DNA of 8,793 nucleotides from the NCBI GenBank assembly GCA_023386255.1, contig JAEWKB010000214.1, positions 1 through 8,793 on the forward strand, in the 5' to 3' direction. Within the stretch, counting starts at the first letter, position 1; every line of letters starts with the position of its first letter. This DNA comes from Bacteroidota bacterium (GTDB taxonomy: Bacteria; Bacteroidota; Bacteroidia; Flavobacteriales; Flavobacteriaceae). Position numbers and translations under genes: made by a program. The notes beneath the pieces are model-generated. The model ran no database searches, was not told the origin of the DNA, and was given only the letters and a program-made list of their open reading frames with translations. Of this stretch, positions 1-5,279 are shown piece after piece.

Positions 1-254
1 GTATCATCACTATACAGCTCCTCTTTGGTACTGATACCCAATATTGTATATTCTTCGCCCTCATGCCTCCCTTCAATTTCAAAACCTCCGCTGGACTGAT
101 GCTGCTGAATGAAATCTGTAATATTAAGATTTTCAACATCACTTTTAGGTATCAGCACAAACAGGTCAATCACTGTATCTTCCCCTTTAAAAGTAGCCTT
201 ACCTTCAAAGTTCTTCAGCTCTTCATAGGTATCCTTTGCAATTTCGTATTTCAT
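1..254 (-). CDS. Hypothetical acidic protein, 5' part (truncated by window edge)
   Basis: This open frame starts with ATG at 252-254 and runs leftward without a stop for 84 codons to the window edge, so the C-terminus is missing. The protein begins MKYEIAKDTYEELKNFEG and is rich in Glu and Asp. It has no signal peptide and no membrane segment in the visible part, so it is probably cytoplasmic. I do not recognise a family. It starts only 16 bases after the pfkB stop codon on the same strand, with no terminator between them, so co-transcription with pfkB is likely. A link to sugar metabolism would be inference from position only. The unbroken frame and the tight spacing are the evidence that it is real. 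Confidence 0.72.
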   Translation of the reverse strand, partial: MKYEIAKDTYEELKNFEGKATFKGEDTVIDLFVLIPKSDVENLNITDFIQQHQSSGGFEIEGRHEGEEYTILGISTKEELYSDD

Positions 255-270
255 AATATAAATTAAGATT

Positions 271-1236
271 TTAGAGTTCAGACTTCAGATTTAGTATTAC
301 TGCGTTTTTACACAACCAATTATACAGCCTTTCGGCATCTTCTTTTTTAAACAAGCCTGTGCCGGGATTCATGGTGGCTGCCGTACCGCAGGCTACACCC
401 ATGCGTATCATTTCATGAGTACTTCCACCCTTTGCTATAACCGAAACCATACCCGCAACCATGCTGTCGCCCGCACCTACTGTACTAAGCTTTTTTACGG
501 AAGGCGCAGGTACGTGTATCGTCTCATCTTTAGTGACCAGATAGGCTCCCTGCGGCCCCATAGATACTACTACAATTTCAGCCTTTCCGGAAGTTACAAG
601 CTCTTTTGCAGCTTCATCGGCCGATTCATTATCCAGCTCGCTCCTGCCGGTAAGCCTGCTCAACTCACCCAGGTTAGGCTTAACAAGGTACACGCCCTCC
701 TGCAGGGTGGCAGTAAGCGCATCACCAGATGTATCTGCAACAACTTTTACGTTTTGCTGCTTTAGCTCCTTTACAAGGTTACCCATGTATGCGGCATCAA
801 GTCCCGGAGGAAGGCTTCCGCTTATAACAGCAATATCAGGCGCGGGATTACAATTCACAATCGCTTTCAAAATTCCTTCCGCTTCATCAGCGGTTATTTC
901 TTCGCCCGGCATCCCGAAACGGTACTGCTCATTGCTGGCTGTATCAACCACAATAAAGTTTTCGCGGGTAGCGCCGCTAACTTTATAAGGATGAATGGGA
1001 ATTTGTTCCTGTTGAAGCAGTGATTCCAGCTGCTCGCCGGTCCTGCCGCCGGAAGTGAAAAAAGCCGCAGAAGGCACCCCAAGCCTTACCAGCCCGCGCG
1101 AAACATTTATGCCCCCGCCGCCCGGTTCGTACTTTGGCTTATCGCACCGCAGTTTTTTTTCCGGCTTTATGTTGGCCACTGCGCTGCTTTTATCTATTGT
1201 GGGATTTAACGTTATGGTTAGTACGTTCTTTATCAT
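271..1236 (-). CDS. pfkB: PfkB-type 6-phosphofructokinase (ribokinase family sugar kinase)
   Basis: This predicted cytoplasmic kinase of the ribokinase/PfkB family should phosphorylate fructose 6-phosphate (or fructose 1-phosphate) with ATP in glycolysis. The 321 residues follow E. coli PfkB (about 309) closely. The N-terminal strand has TLNPTID (9-15). The substrate-binding glycine loop PGGGGINVSR spans 38-47. SGSLPPG is at 139-145 and KPN at 186-188. The ATP/anion-hole signature TVGAGDS spans 252-258, with Asp257 as the expected catalytic base. GTAATMNPGT (284-293) matches the C-terminal PfkB signature. The shared KLRC and EPGGGG stretches favour the 6-phosphofructokinase II branch, although 1-phosphofructokinase (FruK-like) activity cannot be excluded from sequence. 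The C-terminus runs about a dozen residues longer than in E. coli. The gene lies 94 bases after a small unknown gene and 16 bases before another, all on the same strand. A perfect palindrome lies upstream at 1290-1307. Confidence 0.93.
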   Translation of the reverse strand: MIKNVLTITLNPTIDKSSAVANIKPEKKLRCDKPKYEPGGGGINVSRGLVRLGVPSAAFFTSGGRTGEQLESLLQQEQIPIHPYKVSGATRENFIVVDTASNEQYRFGMPGEEITADEAEGILKAIVNCNPAPDIAVISGSLPPGLDAAYMGNLVKELKQQNVKVVADTSGDALTATLQEGVYLVKPNLGELSRLTGRSELDNESADEAAKELVTSGKAEIVVVSMGPQGAYLVTKDETIHVPAPSVKKLSTVGAGDSMVAGMVSVIAKGGSTHEMIRMGVACGTAATMNPGTGLFKKEDAERLYNWLCKNAVILNLKSEL

Positions 1237-1289
1237 TAGGCAAAGGTTATCCTGTTGGTGCTACTAATTTACCAAATAACCTTTATATG

Positions 1290-1307
1290 TAACACAACAA
1301 TGTGTTA
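1290..1307. promoter_or_regulatory. Perfect inverted repeat upstream of pfkB, candidate operator
   Basis: TAACACA (1290-1296) and TGTGTTA (1301-1307) are exact reverse complements separated by ACAA. The site lies 54 bases upstream of the pfkB start, in the 94-base gap after the preceding gene. No T-tract follows on either strand, so it is a poor intrinsic terminator. A dimeric-regulator site is the better guess. The binding protein is unknown. Confidence 0.35.
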
Positions 1308-1330
1308 ACTATGAAATGATGAAGTATTTT

Positions 1331-1636
1331 TTATTGAAGGAAACGCTCCAGTATGCTATACTCGTTGCTTATTTCAAAGTAATAGCAGCCTTCGGGTATC
1401 TCAACCTCAAATTTTGCGATTTCATTTTCACTAAAGCCTCTCTTCAAAAGCTCTTCTTTAGTGTGCAGCAGCGCAGGCTCATCGCCTACAAAATATAGTG
1501 CGTGGTCTGATTTTGTGATCTCATTTACATTGCCGGTAATTCCATAATCAATAGAATTATACATTAAATCTTTGTCCAGCTCTTCTTCAGAGAGCTTATT
1601 GATCCAGTTTTTAAAGTCCCGTAGCTTCATCCGCAT
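1331..1636 (-). CDS. Hypothetical small acidic protein (101 aa)
   Basis: This is a 101-residue soluble protein with no signal peptide or membrane segment and no family I can name. The N-terminal part (residues 5-24) looks like an amphipathic helix with an acidic LSEEELDKDL turn, followed by mixed strand and helix segments. The C-terminal part has PEGCYYFEI (81-89). Two ATG codons compete for the start, at 1634-1636 and 1628-1630 (MRMKLRDF versus MKLRDF), and nothing in the sequence decides between them. It is the first gene of a minus-strand run leading into pfkB. A 6-bp hairpin sits about 19 bases upstream, in the probable 5' leader. The continuous frame, the codon pattern and the lack of a better frame on the other strand support it as a real gene. 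Its role is unknown. Confidence 0.75.
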   Translation of the reverse strand: MRMKLRDFKNWINKLSEEELDKDLMYNSIDYGITGNVNEITKSDHALYFVGDEPALLHTKEELLKRGFSENEIAKFEVEIPEGCYYFEISNEYSILERFLQ

Positions 1637-1654
1637 GATAGTTTAAATAATATA

Positions 1655-1673
1655 ATACTCTTGGGGCGAGTAT
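1655..1673. repeat. Short hairpin in the leader of the 101-aa gene
   Basis: ATACTC (1655-1660) pairs with GAGTAT (1668-1673) around a 7-base loop. On the minus strand it lies in the likely 5' leader of the gene starting at 1636. It is short and may be chance. The surrounding 146-base gap (1637-1782) is A/T-rich and shows no gene, no exact TAnnTTTG element and no terminator for the upstream alkB-like gene. Confidence 0.2.
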
Positions 1674-1782
1674 GATAGTGAATATCAAATTTTTACAGGT
1701 GTTAAAAATATTAAAAAAATGTTAATAAATGTTATGTGATTATACTTATTTTGTTATGACTGTACTATTATGCAGTAAATGA

Positions 1783-2388
1783 TTAGATTTTAAATGTACG
1801 AAAAGTAAGATTAATCCGCGGATGTTTCACCTTCAGTGACTTTGGCAGGCTGTGGTACCAGTAGGTTTGCGTGGTACCCTGCATGAGCAGCAATGTGCCG
1901 TTGCCAAGGATAACATCAACTTTTTCTTTAGTTGAAATATGCTTAAAACTAAATTTACGTGCAGCGCCCAGGCTTAATGAGGCAATAACAGTGTTAGGGC
2001 CAAGTTCCTTTTCATCGTCCCGATGCCATGACATTCCTTCTTCTCCGGAATGATAAAGGTTGAGAAGGCACGAATTGAATTTTGTACCCGACGCCTTTTC
2101 AGCAATCACCTTAAGCTCCAGCAGCTCTTTGGTCCACGGCAGGGCCTGCCTTGTGGTATTGGAATAGGTATAAGAAAAAGCATCATCACCAAACCACACC
2201 ACTTTTCGCTTTGTAGTTATGTGTTTACCAAAGATGATTACCTCATCGTTTTTCCATGGCACCTGCGTAAAAAGATGGGTAAAATACCTGTCGGCCTCTT
2301 CCTGGGCCAGCACGGTACCGCAATAAATTGCTTCCCCGTCATAAGGAAGCAGGTTTATTGTATCACTGAGTGCGGTAAACAAATCCAT
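1783..2388 (-). CDS. AlkB-family 2-oxoglutarate/Fe(II)-dependent dioxygenase
   Basis: This is a predicted DNA/RNA dealkylation-repair dioxygenase of the AlkB family. These enzymes use O2, 2-oxoglutarate and Fe(II) to oxidatively remove alkyl lesions such as N1-methyladenine and N3-methylcytosine. The 201 residues carry the full double-stranded beta-helix signature. His122 and Asp124 (in SWHRDD) and His179 (in WYHS) form the iron triad. The 2-oxoglutarate ligands are visible as NLY (Asn110, Tyr112) and the terminal R-x5-R (Arg191, Arg197). The short length and the LNLYHSGEEGMSWHRDDE layout resemble human ALKBH2/ALKBH3-like proteins more than E. coli AlkB, so I assign the family but no gene symbol. 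It is divergent from a small membrane-protein gene, with about 98 bases between the starts. It ends at 1783 with no visible terminator. Confidence 0.93.
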   Translation of the reverse strand: MDLFTALSDTINLLPYDGEAIYCGTVLAQEEADRYFTHLFTQVPWKNDEVIIFGKHITTKRKVVWFGDDAFSYTYSNTTRQALPWTKELLELKVIAEKASGTKFNSCLLNLYHSGEEGMSWHRDDEKELGPNTVIASLSLGAARKFSFKHISTKEKVDVILGNGTLLLMQGTTQTYWYHSLPKSLKVKHPRINLTFRTFKI

Positions 2389-2442
2389 TGTATAAAGTTA
2401 CTTTAAAAATGTACAGGCAAAAAGTTTTAATGTTAAATTGGC

Positions 2443-2456
2443 GGGTAAAAATACCC
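2443..2456. promoter_or_regulatory. Small palindrome in the alkB/membrane-protein divergent region
   Basis: GGGTA (2443-2447) and TACCC (2452-2456) are exact inverted arms around AAAA. The site lies between a TTG at 2438-2440 and AATTTTTG at 2464-2471, which is one mismatch from the Bacteroidetes -7 element TAnnTTTG. An operator overlapping the promoter of the plus-strand gene at 2487 is therefore possible. The arms are only 5 bp, so the evidence is weak. Confidence 0.22.
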
Positions 2457-2486
2457 TGCATTAAATTTTTGGCGTTATCTGTTTTA

Positions 2487-2792
2487 ATGAGTAAAATTGA
2501 CACCCGGCATATTGTTTTCCACATCCTTATAGCTTTATACCTCATCTGGGTAGTAGTATATGCGGCACTGCTTGCCATAGCGCTTATAAATGTTTTCGGG
2601 TCAGATAACATAGCATTAACACGAGTATTTATGCTATGGATATTCCTTAACCTGCTTATGGGTAGCGTGTTATTTATTGTCATTAGGCTGTTCAGGAATA
2701 AAACCATACTCAACAGGCTCGTATTGTACAGTTATTGCATAATGGGTGCGGCATCTATAATAACAATAATAATTATAAGGAGCTATGCATAA
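2487..2792 (+). CDS. Small three-helix integral membrane protein, function unknown
   Basis: This predicted inner-membrane protein of 101 residues has three hydrophobic segments, at about 9-37 (long, possibly extending beyond the bilayer), 45-68 and 76-97. The loops are short and polar (FGSDN, RNKTILNR). I recognise no family. I chose the ATG at 2487 (MSKIDTRHIV). The frame stays open upstream to a TTG at 2388, but that would place the start directly opposite the alkB-like start and add a non-hydrophobic leader, leaving no room for either promoter. The gene is divergent from the AlkB-family gene and convergent with the secreted-protein gene. Its stop overlaps the A-run of the terminator hairpin that serves the opposite strand. 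Strongly hydrophobic reading frames in A/T-rich DNA can arise by chance, hence moderate confidence. Confidence 0.68.
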   Translation: MSKIDTRHIVFHILIALYLIWVVVYAALLAIALINVFGSDNIALTRVFMLWIFLNLLMGSVLFIVIRLFRNKTILNRLVLYSYCIMGAASIITIIIIRSYA

Positions 2793-2823
2793 AAAAGCCG
2801 CCGCAGGCATAGCCCGCGGCGGC
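2791..2823 (-). terminator. Intrinsic terminator of the secreted-protein gene
   Basis: On the minus strand GCCGCCGC (2823-2816) pairs with GCGGCGGC (2804-2797). The stem extends through a G-U pair and GGC/GCC to a UAU loop, about 12 bp in all, and is followed by six T residues (2796-2791). It begins 26 bases after the stop at 2849. The plus-strand gene ending at 2792 has the hairpin but no T-run after it. Confidence 0.9.
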
Positions 2824-2848
2824 AACCAATAAACAACCTACCTTGTTT

Positions 2849-4102
2849 TTATTGTTTTACTATCTTTTTATTATATATCCCCCCGTCGTACATAATACTC
2901 ATTACATACATCCCCTGAGCCAGCGCCGAAACATCAACCGTTCCGTTATCTTTGTTATAATTGCCCGCTACAATACGGCCATTCATATCAGTAATTGATA
3001 TGCTGTTAATTGCTATATCCTGATTATTTATATGCACCAGGTTATTTGCCGGATTAGGATATATTTTGAATTTATCACTCACAAACTCACCAGCTGATAA
3101 CGGCGCCTGTGCAACAGTAACATCGTATATAACAAGCGCACCTACGGTTGCCGGCGAAATGGAATGCAACCCCAGGTAGTAATTACCCGTGGCCGTGGGT
3201 GTATAGTTATAAGTCACTGTTGTAGCCAGCTCAGAATTGTAGGGTGGCACATAAGCCCCCTGCTGCACAATACCATCTACCTGGCCCAGCTCTGTCTCTG
3301 CTGCCAGTGCAGGATCCTGTTGTGATAGTACTACTGTCCTGAAACTTTCATTTGGCATAGCACCTGTTCCGCCAAAATGCAGTGCATTGTATTTTACCGA
3401 AACTGCGTAATTTGTACCTGCCTCCAACTGAAGCACCGGCGATACAAGCCACTGATTTTTAGGTGTGGCAATATTGTTTGACGGGTAAGATACTGCCACA
3501 GGATCAGGCTGCGGGTCGGCATCCAGATTCATGTAAGGGTGGTATGTCCATTTCTGGGATCCCACTCCCCCATAGGCTTTCCAGCAGGTAAAGCCCAGCT
3601 GTGTAGCCCAGTTTTCAGAAAAAGGGATTGTATTATCGCATACAGGGGTTGCCAGGCTCAACTCAAACTCTAAAGGTTTGTTGGACCAGTGGTCATCAAA
3701 GGCTATGTAGTAGGTAACTCCCTGTCTTGCCTCAAAGTTAACAACAGCATGGTAGGTAGACGCTCCTGATATAAGCCCATCGGCCACATAACATTGCAAT
3801 GCACCGCAAGTGCCTGTATATACCGCTACCTTTGTATTGTTGCTAAGGGTTACGCCATTATTTTGTGGTAAATTAGTATTTATTGTGGCTATACCATCGG
3901 CATCAGGAGTATATTTAAACCATTCTGCATGTGTACCCTCCTGGCCGGTAAAGGCCCAGCACACGTTAGGGCCAGTTTCAATAGTACCGCTAATTGTACC
4001 GGTTGTGTGGGTGCCTATAGTTAAAGCTATAGCCCCTGCGCATGAATTTTGCGCACGTGCTGCAAAAGAAAGCAGCAGACTCAGAAATAAAAAAATTCTC
4101 AT
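2849..4102 (-). CDS. Secreted protein with type IX secretion (T9SS) C-terminal sorting domain
   Basis: This 417-residue exported protein should cross the inner membrane by Sec and the outer membrane by the type IX system, then be released or anchored at the surface. A signal peptide covers residues 1-17 (hydrophobic FLFLSLLLSFAARA, likely cut before Gln18). Residues about 20-150 form a beta-rich module with four Cys (21, 48, 99, 104) of the kind seen in Bacteroidetes cell-surface proteins. Residues about 155-330 form a second beta-rich module beginning PFSENW and containing NQWLVSPVLQL, resembling the cleaved-adhesin or jelly-roll modules that often precede these tails. The sorting domain spans about 345-417, with FKIYPNPANN, ITDMNGRIV, GMYVMSI and the basic end KKIVKQ, the type A pattern. 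No catalytic motif is visible, so an adhesin or carbohydrate-binding role is inference only. It is a single-gene unit with its own terminator. Confidence 0.9.
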   Translation of the reverse strand: MRIFLFLSLLLSFAARAQNSCAGAIALTIGTHTTGTISGTIETGPNVCWAFTGQEGTHAEWFKYTPDADGIATINTNLPQNNGVTLSNNTKVAVYTGTCGALQCYVADGLISGASTYHAVVNFEARQGVTYYIAFDDHWSNKPLEFELSLATPVCDNTIPFSENWATQLGFTCWKAYGGVGSQKWTYHPYMNLDADPQPDPVAVSYPSNNIATPKNQWLVSPVLQLEAGTNYAVSVKYNALHFGGTGAMPNESFRTVVLSQQDPALAAETELGQVDGIVQQGAYVPPYNSELATTVTYNYTPTATGNYYLGLHSISPATVGALVIYDVTVAQAPLSAGEFVSDKFKIYPNPANNLVHINNQDIAINSISITDMNGRIVAGNYNKDNGTVDVSALAQGMYVMSIMYDGGIYNKKIVKQ

Positions 4103-4169
4103 AGTGATTGATTGATGATGATTGCTTATTGTACAATATAGATTACAAAAAAGTGTAAGGGTTGCGTGT

Positions 4170-4192
4170 AGTTGATAAAAAAATTATCAACT
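4170..4192. promoter_or_regulatory. Perfect 9-bp inverted repeat in a divergent promoter region
   Basis: AGTTGATAA (4170-4178) and TTATCAACT (4184-4192) are exact reverse complements around AAAAA. The site lies 68 bases upstream of the secreted-protein start on the minus strand and about 55 bases upstream of the -7 element of the DUF493 operon on the plus strand. No terminator-type T-tract follows the right arm. A regulator binding site shared by both directions is the most natural reading, but the regulator is unknown. Confidence 0.42.
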
Positions 4193-4247
4193 TCGAAAAA
4201 AGTGTTGAGATACTGTAATTTGATACAGCATTACAGGCAGATAATTG

Positions 4248-4255
4248 TATATTTG
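4248..4255 (+). promoter_or_regulatory. Bacteroidetes -7 promoter element for the DUF493-DUF4290-murA operon
   Basis: TATATTTG matches TAnnTTTG exactly, 18 bases before the ATG at 4274, giving a very short leader. A TTTG at 4219-4222 could be the -33 element, but the 25-base spacing is longer than the usual range of about 17-23. An ATG at 4267 in the leader opens only a four-codon frame ending in the next start region. Confidence 0.55.
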
Positions 4256-4273
4256 CGTTTATTTTTATGACGA

Positions 4274-4558
4274 ATGGATAAAAAGACTGAAGAATTTTAC
4301 CAAAGGCTGAAACAGGAACTTACAGACTCTACACTTTGGCCTGCGGAATACCTGTTCAAATTCATTGTCCCGTCAGACCAGCAAAAGATACTACAAATAG
4401 AAAATTCTTTTGACCGGATGGGTGCGGTGATAGACACAACACAATCTAAAACAGGCAAGTATACCAGTGTATCAATTAATGTAAGGATGGTAAGCGCACA
4501 GAGCGTGATTGATAAATACATTGAGCTTTCTACCATAGAAGGCATTATTTCCCTATAA
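4274..4558 (+). CDS. DUF493 family protein (YbeD-like)
   Basis: This is a small cytoplasmic protein of 94 residues of the DUF493/YbeD family, which has an ACT-like alpha/beta fold. The biochemical role is not established. Recognition rests on the size and on the characteristic WPAEYLFKFIVP stretch (22-33), an alternating helix and strand layout, and the central strand KYTSVSINVRMVS (62-74) followed by a helix with VIDKYIELSTIEGI. The first ATG at 4267 runs into a stop after four codons, so the start at 4274 is the usable one. It is the first gene of a plus-strand operon. The next gene starts 10 bases after its stop, and murA follows that. An exact TAnnTTTG promoter element precedes it at 4248-4255. 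Co-transcription with murA suggests constitutive housekeeping expression, which is inference. Confidence 0.88.
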   Translation: MDKKTEEFYQRLKQELTDSTLWPAEYLFKFIVPSDQQKILQIENSFDRMGAVIDTTQSKTGKYTSVSINVRMVSAQSVIDKYIELSTIEGIISL

Positions 4559-4568
4559 GCTACATATT

Positions 4569-5264
4569 ATGCAATTCAATTCGAAAGACGCAGTACATTT
4601 TCTTGAATATAATGCCGAAAGGCCCCACCTCAGGATACCCGAATATGGCCGCCACCTGCAAAAACTAATAGAGCAGGCCGTGGCACTGGAAGACAGAGAA
4701 GAACGCAACAAGGCCGCACGCTATATAATATCGGTTATGGGAAGCCTTAACCCACACCTGCGCGATGTGCCCGATTTTCAGCACAAGCTGTGGGACCAGA
4801 TTTTCATCATGAGCGACTTTCAGCTTGATGTAGACTCGCCCTATCCTATCCCTTCACGCGAAATGCTGGAGCAAAAGCCGGAAAGGCTGGGGTACCCGCA
4901 GAATTTCCCGAAGTACCGTTTTTACGGCAACAACATTAAATATATGATTGATGTAGCCAACAAATGGGAAGATGGCGAAATGAAGAACGCGCTGATAATG
5001 GTGATAGCCAACCACATGAAAAAGTCGTACCTGAGCTGGAACAAAGACACTGTGGCCGACGAGGTGATATTTGAGCACCTGCTGGAGCTTTCGGGAGGGA
5101 AAATAAACCTGCTGAAGACTAATGAGGAGCTTAGCAACACCACCGACCTGATGCGGGTGAACAAAAAGATGTCGAACAAGACACAGTTTAACAACCCGAA
5201 GCAGAAAATGCAAAGAAACACGAACGGAAAAAATAACCAGAATAACAAAAACAGAAAACCATAA
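4569..5264 (+). CDS. DUF4290 domain-containing protein
   Basis: This 231-residue soluble protein belongs to the DUF4290 family, found in Bacteroidetes, commonly next to murA. Its function is unknown. The conserved core spans about 10-190. It includes LEYNAERPHLRIPEYGRHL near the start, EDREERNKAARYIISVMG (41-58), the strongly conserved HLRDVPDFQHKLWDQIFIMS (63-82) and LDVDSPYPIP (86-95). The core is mostly helical with no membrane segment. From about residue 198 a tail rich in Lys, Asn and Gln continues to the end. This tail is low-complexity, probably disordered and strongly basic, which could suit contact with nucleic acid or an anionic surface (inference). The ATG at 4569 is the only sensible start, because the next Met is residue 57, inside the conserved region. 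It sits 10 bases after DUF493 and 15 bases before murA. Confidence 0.9.
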   Translation: MQFNSKDAVHFLEYNAERPHLRIPEYGRHLQKLIEQAVALEDREERNKAARYIISVMGSLNPHLRDVPDFQHKLWDQIFIMSDFQLDVDSPYPIPSREMLEQKPERLGYPQNFPKYRFYGNNIKYMIDVANKWEDGEMKNALIMVIANHMKKSYLSWNKDTVADEVIFEHLLELSGGKINLLKTNEELSNTTDLMRVNKKMSNKTQFNNPKQKMQRNTNGKNNQNNKNRKP

Positions 5265-5279
5265 TTCTTTTTACGCTGC

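Noticed and set aside
415..1082. Plus- and minus-strand frames of 60-116 codons inside pfkB
   Set aside because: The pfkB frame is intact with all its motifs. The others are low-quality alternative frames.
2388..2486. N-terminal extension of the membrane protein from a TTG at 2388
   Set aside because: It would consume the whole divergent promoter region and start exactly opposite the AlkB start. The ATG at 2487 fits better.
2363..2713. A 116-codon minus-strand frame opposite the three-helix membrane protein
   Set aside because: It overlaps the start of the AlkB-family gene and the divergent promoter region. The plus-strand frame has the cleaner three-segment hydrophobic layout.
2797..2823. 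The GC-rich hairpin as terminator for the plus-strand membrane gene
   Set aside because: The T-run lies on the minus-strand side only. In the plus direction no U-tract follows the stem, so efficient termination there is unlikely.
4267..4281. Four-codon upstream frame (ATG at 4267) as a regulatory leader peptide
   Set aside because: It is too short and has no attenuator structure around it. It is most likely chance, though it explains why 4274 must be the DUF493 start.
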